Positions 43,212 to 51,316 of a DNA stretch of 64,000 nt are shown here, piece by piece. The DNA lies in assembly GCA_040752355.1 (NCBI GenBank), contig JBFMHE010000013.1, positions 1 to 64,000 on the forward strand, in the 5' to 3' direction. This DNA is from Nitrospirota bacterium (GTDB lineage Bacteria; Nitrospirota; Thermodesulfovibrionia; Thermodesulfovibrionales; Dissulfurispiraceae). The position numbers and the translations under genes were made by a program. The notes below the pieces were generated by a model that made no database searches, had not been told where the DNA came from, and worked only from the letters and a program-made list of their open reading frames with translations. Each line of letters starts with the position of its first letter. Position 1 is the stretch's first letter.

Positions 43212-46079
43212 TCAACCTCGCGTATCGGTCAATGTCTCTTCGATATAAAGTCCCGCCGGCAGTGATTCTCCGAAGATGCTCTTCTCATCCTCCCAGCCGA
43301 GGGGGACCGCTTCCCGTATCTGGCCGAGAGAGCGTTCGGCCCAGGGAAAGGCGGAGAGGCGCTCGATGACGCGCTCGCGGAGGGGTGCATCGATATCCCT
43401 GCTCCGGTCGCCGGTCATGCGCGCCATCTGGGTCAGGGCATACACGGCATCATGGGGCCGCGCCCACTCTTCTTTCAGTATGGCCTCTATCCACTGTTCC
43501 GCCGTCTCCCGCGGCACGACCCTCTCGACAGGGCCATGGAAGGGCACCCGGGCGCCGAGGCGGGAGAGTATCCAGAAGTAGTGCCCTGCTGCCCTGCCTT
43601 TCCACCGTTTGGAAGATCCGAGCAACTCATTCCCGAGCTCTGTCTTTATCCCGGGCGGGAGCCGTTCGAGGCTTGCTGCGAGCATCCACATCTCGGTGAC
43701 GACCGCTTCGGGCTGCTTCGGCGCCCCCTGTCTTTTGCGGGAAGGGAGGAGCCAGGGAGCGATGCGCTTGAAGAGCACGTCCTGCTGCGCGTCGTTGAGC
43801 CCGCCTGCGCTCCGCCGCCACATGATCCACCACTCCGCAGCGCACTGCACGTCGTTGGGGAACTGGACGCCCTCGGAGATGAGCTTCCAGAGCTCTTCGA
43901 TGCGCCAGTCGTCGAGCTCGTAGCCGAAGCCGGGCCGCAGGAGGAACCCCGAGAGGCTGAGCCACCGCGCCTCGTGACGGGGAGTCGTCCGCCGCCGCTC
44001 CCTGACGGCGATGAGGTGGTCCCACATCTTACGGATAGCGGCGAGGGGCCAGTCGTTCCGGTCGAGCTCGAGTAACGCCTCTATCTTCTTTACCACATTC
44101 CCGGGCGTCACGTCCGAGGGCTCGCGGGGAGAGCTCAGGAACGCCTGCTCTACGAGGTCGAGGGCGCTGTTCACCGCTGTATCGGTAAGCGTATGGGTCT
44201 CCGCCATCGTTTGCTGCGACGGGGCCTGGAGCGCATCCTCCATGCGGAGCTGGAAGGCGAGCTTCCAGCGGTGGGGCGTCTTCTTCGATTCGCACCAGAG
44301 GTCGAGAGTGCCGAACTCGTTGAGCCGGATTCCCAGTGAAACGGGTATTCTGACCCTGCCGGCGCTCTTGCCGAAGTGGAGCACGGTCCTGACCGGAGGG
44401 AGCTCGACGAACTCGTCTCTTTCAGCAGTGATCACCTGCCCGGGCTCATCGCCGACGCGGTAGCTCGAAGCATAGAGCGTGAAGCTCACCGGGCTGTTGG
44501 TCATGACCTGGAACTCCGGGCTGGAGAGATGCAGCTCCCCTCCTTCCTCGAACCCTCTCGGAAGAACGCAGACAGCCGTGACCGGGTTGACGAGCTGCGC
44601 ATCCGCCCGTTCGCCGGCCCGCTCCACGCCGATGTAGTATGCCCGTGCTGTTCCCGCTGCGATCCGCCGGCCTCTGCCTTCGCGCACCGCGGCGTAATAA
44701 GCGGCGCCGATCGCGACCGCCTGGTCGAGGGTATCGTTTTCGAGTACCTGCACTCTCCACTCACCATCGGAGAACCAGTGGGTGATCACGTCGACCGCCT
44801 GCTCCCTGATCACCGGGGACTTGAAGACGCCTCCGTTGAAGAGGAGCATGTCGGGACGAACCACCGCCTCCCCGCTCCGGCTGTCGATTACCCGGGGCAG
44901 TTCCTTGCTCCCCGCATGCCGTTTCAGGAAGGACGAGAGGTGGCGCATGACAGCGGTATCAGAGACGAAGGGCAGGCCGAGCTCCTGCAGCCCCGTTGCC
45001 CTGCCCCGCTGCACCGGCTCGTCGAGTTCGACCTTTTTGAAGAAGCCTTCGATTATAGTATCTCTGACTTCCGCTGCGGTCAGCTCGGTCCTGAGCAGCT
45101 CTCCCACCACCCTGCGTCCTCTCCCGAGAATGGTGACCGGCACGCTCTCCCGCTGCCCCTGGCCGAGGAGCTCCTCTTTCGCCTCCCGGCACTGCTGGAC
45201 AGCGGAGAGCCACTGCTGGTAATCGAACCGGCCCGAGCCGCCCGTGACCTTCTTCTCGATTCCGCGGGCGAGGGCGAGGTCCATATTGTCGCCGCCGAGG
45301 AGGAGGTGGTCGCCTACCGCAACGCGGCGGAAGACCGGCGCCCCTGCTTCCTCGTGTATGGTTATGAGCGTGAAGTCGGTCGTCCCGCCGCCCACGTCGA
45401 AGACGAGGATGAGCGCTCCGGGACGTACGGTATCGCGCCAGTCCTGTTCGTGCGCGGCGAGCCAGGAGTAGAAGGCTGCCTGGGGCTCTTCGAGCATGGT
45501 GAAGTGCCGCAGCCCCGCCATCTGCGCCGCCTCTGCCGTGAGCTCCCGGGCCGACTCGTCGAACGAGGCGGGAATGGTGACCACGAGCTGCTGCTCTTCG
45601 AGAGCGCGTCTTGCATCACCCTGCGCAACCGCGTAATTCCAGGCATCCTTCAGGTGCCTGAGATAGAGAGAGGACGCCTCGACCGGCGATACCCGCCGTG
45701 CCGCCGTCTCCCTGCCCCAGGGGAGGATCGGCCCCTTGCGGTCGACACGGCTGTGGCTGAGCCATGATTTGGCCGAGGCGACGAGATTGGCCGGGACGCG
45801 GGCGCCCTGAATACGGGCGAACATGCCTACGATACGGGTGCTCTCTTTTTCCCAGGGCAGGGCGATGCTCCCGGGGGGCAGCTCGTATTCACCGGGGAGA
45901 TAAAGGAACGAGGGCAGCACCGGCAGCTCCTGAATGATCCCTTCACCGGCGAGCTGGGGGATGGAGAAGCGTTCGATGCCCTTATCGCCGCCCTGTTCCG
46001 CATCGATAAAGGAGAGCGCCGAGTTGGTGGTGCCGAGGTCGATGCCTATGCGATAACGCGCGTGGTGTCCTGAGTGCAT
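43212..46079 (-). CDS. Hsp70-family protein with long C-terminal extension (DUF3731-type)
   Basis: 955 residues. The actin-like ATPase domain is complete: phosphate 1 YRIGIDLGTTNSALSFIDAE, connect region and phosphate 2 LILVFDVGGGTTDFTLITI, and the adenosine motif LLFNGGVFKSPVIREQ. The substrate-binding half (about 470-620) is short and divergent, without a DnaK EEVD tail. A further ~330 residues rich in Trp/Arg form a DUF3731-like domain (GFLLRPGFGYELDDWRIEEL, QCAAEWWIMWRRSAGGLNDA). It is not the housekeeping DnaK. The start is set at 46079, where TGATG couples it to the upstream paralogue. A 50-bp stretch near its 3' end is repeated at 40175-40224. Confidence 0.9.
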   Translation of the reverse strand: MHSGHHARYRIGIDLGTTNSALSFIDAEQGGDKGIERFSIPQLAGEGIIQELPVLPSFLYLPGEYELPPGSIALPWEKESTRIVGMFARIQGARVPANLVASAKSWLSHSRVDRKGPILPWGRETAARRVSPVEASSLYLRHLKDAWNYAVAQGDARRALEEQQLVVTIPASFDESARELTAEAAQMAGLRHFTMLEEPQAAFYSWLAAHEQDWRDTVRPGALILVFDVGGGTTDFTLITIHEEAGAPVFRRVAVGDHLLLGGDNMDLALARGIEKKVTGGSGRFDYQQWLSAVQQCREAKEELLGQGQRESVPVTILGRGRRVVGELLRTELTAAEVRDTIIEGFFKKVELDEPVQRGRATGLQELGLPFVSDTAVMRHLSSFLKRHAGSKELPRVIDSRSGEAVVRPDMLLFNGGVFKSPVIREQAVDVITHWFSDGEWRVQVLENDTLDQAVAIGAAYYAAVREGRGRRIAAGTARAYYIGVERAGERADAQLVNPVTAVCVLPRGFEEGGELHLSSPEFQVMTNSPVSFTLYASSYRVGDEPGQVITAERDEFVELPPVRTVLHFGKSAGRVRIPVSLGIRLNEFGTLDLWCESKKTPHRWKLAFQLRMEDALQAPSQQTMAETHTLTDTAVNSALDLVEQAFLSSPREPSDVTPGNVVKKIEALLELDRNDWPLAAIRKMWDHLIAVRERRRTTPRHEARWLSLSGFLLRPGFGYELDDWRIEELWKLISEGVQFPNDVQCAAEWWIMWRRSAGGLNDAQQDVLFKRIAPWLLPSRKRQGAPKQPEAVVTEMWMLAASLERLPPGIKTELGNELLGSSKRWKGRAAGHYFWILSRLGARVPFHGPVERVVPRETAEQWIEAILKEEWARPHDAVYALTQMARMTGDRSRDIDAPLRERVIERLSAFPWAERSLGQIREAVPLGWEDEKSIFGESLPAGLYIEETLTDTRG
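43379..43428. repeat. 50-bp direct repeat, right copy (partner 40175-40224)
   Basis: This copy lies within the Hsp70-like coding sequence (residues around MARMTGDRSRDIDAPLR) and is presumably the original. Confidence 0.75.
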
Positions 46080-47932
46080 CACACCGCGACTTCCTCCCGC
46101 ACGGTGAACTCGAGCTTCCATCTGCCTCTCCGGCCGTTGTGCGCCTCGGTCGCTTCGCACCAGAGCTCGAGGCTGCCCGTCTCGGTGAGATAGCTATGGA
46201 GGCGCACCGGCGCCAGTGCGCCGGGCTCGACGCCCTCTGCGGGCAGCACGGTCTCGAGGGGCGCGAGCTCGACGATCTCGTCCCTGTCCCATTCTTCGAT
46301 TACGGCGCCGGGAGGGTCCTCTTTTCTCGTCAGCGACGTGAGGAACCGGAAGACCGCGGGCTCTCCCACGATCAGGCCGAACTCCTGTCCAGGGATCTCG
46401 AAATCGGTCCCCTCTTCCATGCCGAAGGGGACGACGCAGATCGCCTTCAGGGGAGGAGGCATGCCCGGCACTGCAGGCATGGAGGTCTCGACGCCGATGT
46501 AGTAGGTCCGCGGAGCGCCGGCGCGTATCCTGACCCCTCTCCCCCGTTTTGCATAGCCGTAGTAGGCTGCGCCGAGGGCGACGGCGCGTTCGGGGTCTAT
46601 GCCCGAGAGCACCGCCACCGGCCCGTCCTGCTCTGCCGCGAGCCACGCATCGAGCCTGCGGGTGATGCGGTCGCGCAGGACTGCCGCTTTGGTGACACCG
46701 CCGTTGAAGAGTACCTTCGTCGGATGGATGAAGCTCCTTCCGCCTGCGGCCTCACCCTCTCCCGTGCGCACGTTCTGGCGCAGGAATTTGGCGAGGTGGC
46801 GCGTCACCGCCGTATCCGCTGCATACTGCAGCCCCAGCTCTCTCAGCCCCGTCGCCCTCCGCTCCGAGGGCGCATCGGTGACGGATGCCTCGGGAAAGAA
46901 GCCTTCGAGAATGACCCGCTCCATCTCCTCGCGAAGGAGCTCGGTCGTGATCGTCCCGCCCACCACGCTCCGTCCCCTGCCGAGGACCGTGACCGGCCGG
47001 CTGGCAGAGGCCGGATCGTTCAGCATGATCTCCTTCGCCTCCCTGCACTGCTGCACGAGGCCCATGGTCTGCTTCGTATCGAGCGGGACGTTCCGTTCCG
47101 CCAGGCGGCTGCGCACCGAGAAGGCGAGGGCGAGGTCCATATTGTCGCCGCCGAGGAGGATATGCTCGCCCACCGCCACACGCCTGAGCGCGAGGGCTCC
47201 TTTCTCTTCGCTCACTTCGATGATGCTGAAGTCGGTGGTGCCTCCGCCGATATCGCAGACGAGCACCACATCGCCCACTGCGACCTGTTTTCTCCACGAC
47301 TCCTCGCTTCCGCTGATCCAGGCATACAGCGCGGCCTGCGGCTCTTCGAGGAGCGTGACCTGCTGCAGTCCCGCCCGTTCAGCGGCCCTTACGGTCAGGT
47401 CGCGGGCAACGGCATCGAACGAGGCGGGCACGGTGATGAGCACGGCCTGGTTTTCGAGGAGGTAATCGGGATTTCCGCCGGCGATGGTGTGGTTCCAGAC
47501 ATTGCGGATATGATCGATGTAGCGGGCCGAGACCTCGAGCGGCGAGAGCTTCGGCACCTCTTCGGGCGCATGCCACGGCAGCAGGGGGGCGGTCCTGTCC
47601 ACGGCAGGATAGCTGAGCCACGATTTTGCCGAAGAGACCATGCGGAGCGGGACCTCGGCTCCGCGCTTACGGGCGAATTCGCCGACGACGAGGTGCGGCT
47701 CCTCTTCCCAGGGGAGGGAGAGACTCTTCTCCGGCAGCTCCGCACCTGCAGGGAGATAGAGAAAGGAGGAGAGCATATCGCGCGCCTCGACCACGCCCGC
47801 CTCGACCACCTGGGGAATGGCGAGCAGGCGTATCTCGGGAGCGTCGTCCCTGATCTCTTCCGTATCGATATACCCGGCCACGCAATTCGTGGTGCCGAGG
47901 TCAATGCCGACAATGTAGCGGGGGGTATCCAT
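46079..47932 (-). CDS. Hsp70-family protein
   Basis: 617 residues. Nucleotide-binding motifs are intact: YIVGIDLGTTNCVAGYIDTE, VVLVCDIGGGTTDFSIIEVS and VLFNGGVTKAAVLRD. It aligns by eye with the first ~620 residues of the downstream 955-residue protein (shared SSAKSWLSYPAVDR, VPASFDAVARDLT, LGGDNMDLALA, QQCREAKE), so the pair arose by duplication. The C-terminal part is a short beta region ending KLEFTVREEVAV, without a lid. The ATG at 47932 overlaps the DUF2760 gene's stop by one base (TGATG). No J-protein or GrpE gene is adjacent. The partner and substrate are unknown. Confidence 0.92.
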   Translation of the reverse strand: MDTPRYIVGIDLGTTNCVAGYIDTEEIRDDAPEIRLLAIPQVVEAGVVEARDMLSSFLYLPAGAELPEKSLSLPWEEEPHLVVGEFARKRGAEVPLRMVSSAKSWLSYPAVDRTAPLLPWHAPEEVPKLSPLEVSARYIDHIRNVWNHTIAGGNPDYLLENQAVLITVPASFDAVARDLTVRAAERAGLQQVTLLEEPQAALYAWISGSEESWRKQVAVGDVVLVCDIGGGTTDFSIIEVSEEKGALALRRVAVGEHILLGGDNMDLALAFSVRSRLAERNVPLDTKQTMGLVQQCREAKEIMLNDPASASRPVTVLGRGRSVVGGTITTELLREEMERVILEGFFPEASVTDAPSERRATGLRELGLQYAADTAVTRHLAKFLRQNVRTGEGEAAGGRSFIHPTKVLFNGGVTKAAVLRDRITRRLDAWLAAEQDGPVAVLSGIDPERAVALGAAYYGYAKRGRGVRIRAGAPRTYYIGVETSMPAVPGMPPPLKAICVVPFGMEEGTDFEIPGQEFGLIVGEPAVFRFLTSLTRKEDPPGAVIEEWDRDEIVELAPLETVLPAEGVEPGALAPVRLHSYLTETGSLELWCEATEAHNGRRGRWKLEFTVREEVAV

Positions 47933-48579
47933 CACCTTATCTCGACCTCTGCAGGCTCGACGATGTGCGGGGCCTGGCTCTTCGGTATAGGCGGCATGCG
48001 CATTGCCGAGATCTTCCAGCCGCTGTGGCGCACCGTTCCCTTGAAGGGAGGCGGTCCGACGACAGTGCCGGTGAGGCGCAGGGCTGATGGATCGAACCCC
48101 TCCCTGACGACCACCTCGTCGCCTTCGCGCTCCGGCAGTACCGGCTCGATATCCATGTGCTCCGCTATCGCCTTCCGGCACTCCTTGTGAATATTCCTGA
48201 CCGCGGCGCCTACCTGCCGGTCATCGAACCCGCTTATGTCCTCCATGAGAAAGTCGATGAGGCGGCCCTCCTTCTGCAGGAGCGAGAGCGCCTGGACGGC
48301 TCCGGGCTCGAAGGAGACCTGTTCGGCAGGAGGAGCCTTCACGGGCTCCAGCGCCGCCGTCGCAGGAGGCGCTTCCGGCGGCCTCGCAGGGGCGCTCTTC
48401 AAAGCCTTCGAGACGATCACGGCGAATATCGCCGAGAGGACCACCCCGGCGATGAGCAGCAGCACCACGCGCTGCGCAGGCGGCTGCTCCGAGAGGGCGG
48501 GGACCGCAAAGGCGACGGCAAGCATGGCGACAAGCGTAACGGCCACCAGGGAAGCTAGTGCTGTTCCTCGTGAAAGCAT
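47932..48579 (-). CDS. DUF2760 domain membrane protein
   Basis: 215 residues. Two N-terminal membrane helices (ALASLVAVTLVAMLAVAFAV and VVLLLIAGVVLSAIFAVIVS) and a Pro/Ala linker lead to a cytoplasmic DUF2760 domain (about 95-215): QALSLLQKEGRLIDFLMEDI, DRQVGAAVRNIHKECRKAIA and GTVVGPPPFKGTVRHSGWKI. This family is regularly found beside the two Hsp70-like proteins that follow, so it probably anchors or recruits them at the membrane; that is inference from context. The start at 48579 has an AGGGAGAA site. It is first in the operon. Confidence 0.88.
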   Translation of the reverse strand: MLSRGTALASLVAVTLVAMLAVAFAVPALSEQPPAQRVVLLLIAGVVLSAIFAVIVSKALKSAPARPPEAPPATAALEPVKAPPAEQVSFEPGAVQALSLLQKEGRLIDFLMEDISGFDDRQVGAAVRNIHKECRKAIAEHMDIEPVLPEREGDEVVVREGFDPSALRLTGTVVGPPPFKGTVRHSGWKISAMRMPPIPKSQAPHIVEPAEVEIR

Positions 48580-48702
48580 GGTTATTCTCCCTGCCGTACA
48601 AGGCACGTCTGTACGCCGCAGCCTGTACGCCGCAGAAGGTAGCGATTGGTACGATGCCTCTTCTCGAACCAGATAGAAGGAAAGCCCCTTTTGCTCTGAA
48701 CT

Positions 48703-48898
48703 CTAAGAGCTTCTAACAGAATGAAAGAGCATGGAGTCGGGCGAGGCATAGTATGTGGAGCGGTATCAGCAGCCCGAGCGGAATCATGGATGATGGAGCG
48801 GGCTGGTGCCTCGGAGGCAAACAGGATGTTTGCCGAGAATGAGCGAACAGACTGTGCCTTGTCTGACTCCCTCCGCTCATTCCGTTAGACGCTCTAGA
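48703..48898. mobile_element. Foldback element copy C (MITE-like, 196 bp)
   Basis: The left end CTAAGAGCTTCTAACAGAAT (48703 on) and the right end TCATTCCGTTAGACGCTCTAG (ending at 48898; 21 bases in all, 48878-48898) are inverted repeats of one another with few mismatches. Inside are CAGCCCG...CGGGCTG and a hairpin CTCGGAGGCAAAC...GTTTGCCGAG (48810-48837). Read on the other strand, the order CTCATTCTCG-hairpin-CGAGGC matches copy A, although the hairpin bases differ. No coding sequence. Confidence 0.75.
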
Positions 48899-48963
48899 AA
48901 TTGTATCCCAAAAAAGGTGCGTTGACAACTCAATAATGGACGCCTTGACGGCGCGATTGCCGG

Positions 48964-48969
48964 TATAAT
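48964..48969 (+). promoter_or_regulatory. -10 element before the small Cys-rich gene
   Basis: A perfect TATAAT ends six bases before the ATG at 48976, predicting a leaderless or nearly leaderless mRNA. Confidence 0.5.
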
Positions 48970-48975
48970 GGAGAT

Positions 48976-49185
48976 ATGGACTTTTGCGATCTCGATTGCA
49001 GATACGCTGCATTCCCGAAGTCGGATGCGGTGGACGGCTCCCGCAGCTGCAGGACCTTCATCGCCCTTGAGTGCACGCTGAAGAAGAAGCTCGTCCACAA
49101 GAACCTGCCCTGTGCGGACAAGGAGGCGCGGTGGGAGAAAGGGAAGAGCGGGAGCGCACGCAAGCGGAAGACAAAAAGAGCGTGA
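48976..49185 (+). CDS. Small cysteine-rich protein, probable metal binder
   Basis: 69 residues: MDFCDLDCRYAAFPKSDAVD, then GSRSCRTFIALECTLKKKLV, HKNLPCADKE and a basic tail (RKRKTKRA). Five cysteines (positions 4, 8, 25, 33, 46) in a compact, conserved-looking arrangement suggest a zinc or iron site. I believe similar short proteins exist in related bacteria but know no function. There is no ribosome site; a perfect -10 lies six bases before the ATG. It converges with the YqhA-like gene 19 bases away. Confidence 0.72.
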   Translation: MDFCDLDCRYAAFPKSDAVDGSRSCRTFIALECTLKKKLVHKNLPCADKEARWEKGKSGSARKRKTKRA

Positions 49186-49204
49186 CCGGCCTCTCGCGAG
49201 GGAG

Positions 49205-49735
49205 CTACTCTTCTTTGCCGCCGTGTTTCTTGTGGGTCAGATAGATGGAGAGGGCGACGAGGAAGATGCCTGCGCTGAGGGCGAGGATGCTCATGATGTC
49301 CCCGTAGCTGAAGTTCACCGCGTGTTTGAAGAAGGTGACGATCAGGACCATGATGATGACCTTCGCGAGCTTCTCCTTGAGCTGGTCGAGCGAGTGGATG
49401 ACGAGGATCTTCGACGACCTGGTATCGTTCTCGATATGCTCGATCTTGCTGATGAAGAGCTCGTACAGCCCGATGCCGAAGATGATCAGCACCGTGGCGA
49501 TCAGGTATGCGTCGAGGGCCCCGATAATGTGGGTGATGGCTGTCTTGTGAAACGCAGCGTAGACCGATGCGTCGCCGAAGGCGTACGCGGCATCGGCGAG
49601 CACATGGAGGATGTCATAACTCCCGATGACGACGAGCAGCAGTGCGGCGAGTATGCTCGCGACCACGGCGAGCAGGATGACGAGCCTGCTCTCCCAGAGT
49701 ATTCTCTCGATAATCCGTTCAAAGCGCCGGAACAT
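49205..49735 (-). CDS. YqhA/UPF0114 family membrane protein
   Basis: 176 residues with four membrane helices: ESRLVILLAVVASILAALLL, LDAYLIATVLIIFGIGLYEL, KLAKVIIMVLIVTFFKHAVN and DIMSILALSAGIFLVALSIY. The motif ELFISKIEHIEND between helices two and three and the SLDQLKEKLAKVI segment are typical of UPF0114. Function unknown. A TATAAT (reverse strand, 49745-49750) and GGAGG lie just before the ATG, and the gene is divergent from the alpha/beta hydrolase. Confidence 0.92.
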   Translation of the reverse strand: MFRRFERIIERILWESRLVILLAVVASILAALLLVVIGSYDILHVLADAAYAFGDASVYAAFHKTAITHIIGALDAYLIATVLIIFGIGLYELFISKIEHIENDTRSSKILVIHSLDQLKEKLAKVIIMVLIVTFFKHAVNFSYGDIMSILALSAGIFLVALSIYLTHKKHGGKEE

Positions 49736-49779
49736 GGCTCCTCCATTATACCAGAGTTGAGGCGGCGTGATCGAAGGGA

Positions 49780-50535
49780 ATGGACCCGTCAGCTATAACG
49801 GAATCGCGGGTGAAGGCAGGGGGCGTGAGCTTTTTCATGCGGAGCGCCGGGTCCGGCGCACCCGGCCGGCCGGTGGTCGTCATGGTGCACGGGATGATCG
49901 TATCGAGCTGGTACTGGGCCCCTGCGCTCAGGGAGCTCGCTCCCCTCTGTACTGCCTGCGCCCCCGATCTGCCGGGGTACGGAAGGAGCCAGAAGCTCGC
50001 CCACGCCCTGCCGGTGCCGGACCTGGCGGATGCGCTCGGGGCGTGGATGGACGCCGCCGGTATCGCTTCGGCAAGTATGATCGGCAACTCGTACGGATGC
50101 GCGGTGGTCACCGAGTTCGCGGTGCGGTACCCTTCGAGGATCCGGCGCGCCGTGCTCCAGGGCCCCACCACGGACGAGGAGGCCCGCCGTTTCCTCATCC
50201 AGCTCCTTCGCTTCATACGTACCGCTCCGTATGAGTCGCCCTCCCTTCCCCTCGGGATGGTGCGGGACTACCGGGCCGCGGGCTGGCCGGTGGTCGTCGA
50301 GACGATCCGCCAGGCCCTCCGCGATCCGATCGAGAAGCGGCTTCCCCTCGTGAGAATTCCCGCCCTGGTAGTGCGCGGCACGAGGGACTATGTATCGCCC
50401 CAGCGCTGGGCGGAACGGGTGACCTCGCTGCTGCCGGACGGGCGGCTGGCGGTCATTCCGGGAGGCGGGCACGGTGTCAACTATTCGAGGGCGAGGGAGT
50501 TTGTCGGAGTGATACGGCCTTTCCTGGAACTGTAG
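49780..50535 (+). CDS. Alpha/beta-fold hydrolase
   Basis: 251 residues. The oxyanion segment VVVMVHGMIVSSWYWAPALR, the nucleophile elbow MIGNSYGCAVVTEF (Ser of G-N-S-Y-G), the acid in VVRGTRDYVSPQRWA and the His in VIPGGGHGVNYSRA complete a catalytic triad. The cap region (about 125-175) is short. The substrate cannot be told; esters or C-C bonds are both possible in this superfamily. An AAGGG site precedes the ATG at 49780. Confidence 0.9.
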   Translation: MDPSAITESRVKAGGVSFFMRSAGSGAPGRPVVVMVHGMIVSSWYWAPALRELAPLCTACAPDLPGYGRSQKLAHALPVPDLADALGAWMDAAGIASASMIGNSYGCAVVTEFAVRYPSRIRRAVLQGPTTDEEARRFLIQLLRFIRTAPYESPSLPLGMVRDYRAAGWPVVVETIRQALRDPIEKRLPLVRIPALVVRGTRDYVSPQRWAERVTSLLPDGRLAVIPGGGHGVNYSRAREFVGVIRPFLEL

Positions 50536-50737
50536 CAAAGGCAGCTCACCATCGTCCTCAATAGCTCAGGTTTACATCGATAAGGCGGGTGCTGTCATTA
50601 CCTCTGCGCAGAGCTCAACGAACAGCATTTGAACATTGTCGGCGTGCGCCACTCCGTCTCTGCCTGGACCTGATGTCTTTGCGGCATAAACTAGGGTATA
50701 ATCAAAGCGAAGGTCCACTGCAGGGAGGGTCGCAATC

Positions 50738-51280
50738 ATGGATGAGACGTACACGTTCGTGGCAAAGGATGGCAGGGAGGTCACCCTCAGGCCGGCGGTT
50801 CCCGCCGATGCCGCCGAGATCATCAACACCGTCAGGTCCACGTCCCTCGAACGGAGCTATGTGCTGATGGAGGAGTACGGCAGAAACGCGGCATCCGAAG
50901 AGGCGTACATCAGGGACATGGACCGGCAGCACAACCTGCTCCTCGTGGCGGTTGCCGACGGCGCGGTCATCGGGAGTCTCGCCGCGCTCCAGGCCGACGG
51001 CGGTGGCCGGCCGCAGACCGCCCATGTCCTCAATATCGGACTGCATATAGCGAAGGAGTATCGCGGTCACGGCATCGGTACGGAGATGCTGAAGTATACC
51101 GCGGCATGGGCCAGGGAGCGGGGTTTCACAAAGCTCGAGGCTGCCATCTTTACGACCAACAAGCGTTCCCTCAATCTCTTCCGCAAGGCCGGGTTTGTCG
51201 AGGACGGCACCCGGCAGAAGCAGATCCGCGTCGGGAAGAACTACATCGACGAGGTCTACATGGGGATGTTCCTGGAGTAG
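50738..51280 (+). CDS. GNAT-family N-acetyltransferase
   Basis: 180 residues, with VTLRPAVPADAAEIINTVRS, LNIGLHIAKEYRGHGIGTEM (acetyl-CoA loop RGHGIG) and AIFTTNKRSLNLFRKAGFVE, all standard for GNAT enzymes of the RimJ/RimL or spermidine type. Substrate unknown. A TATAAT at 50697-50702 and a GCAGGGAGGG stretch precede the ATG. The open frame of the following permease begins right at its stop codon, so the two probably share a transcript. Confidence 0.9.
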   Translation: MDETYTFVAKDGREVTLRPAVPADAAEIINTVRSTSLERSYVLMEEYGRNAASEEAYIRDMDRQHNLLLVAVADGAVIGSLAALQADGGGRPQTAHVLNIGLHIAKEYRGHGIGTEMLKYTAAWARERGFTKLEAAIFTTNKRSLNLFRKAGFVEDGTRQKQIRVGKNYIDEVYMGMFLE

Positions 51281-51316
51281 CGGGAGATTGTCATCAGAAC
51301 CTATATTCTCAAGAGA

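Larger units (their letters stand above)
48580..48975. other. Intergenic region holding foldback element copy C
   Basis: Apart from the foldback element at 48703-48898 it contains the leftward promoter area of the Hsp70 operon (about 48600-48700, no clear hexamers) and, to the right, TATAAT at 48964-48969 for the small Cys-rich gene. No further gene is seen. Confidence 0.6.

Noticed and set aside
46139..48190. 683-codon open frame opposite the shorter Hsp70-like gene
   Set aside because: Antisense shadow of a gene with intact ATPase motifs; Arg/His/Gly-rich and without domains.
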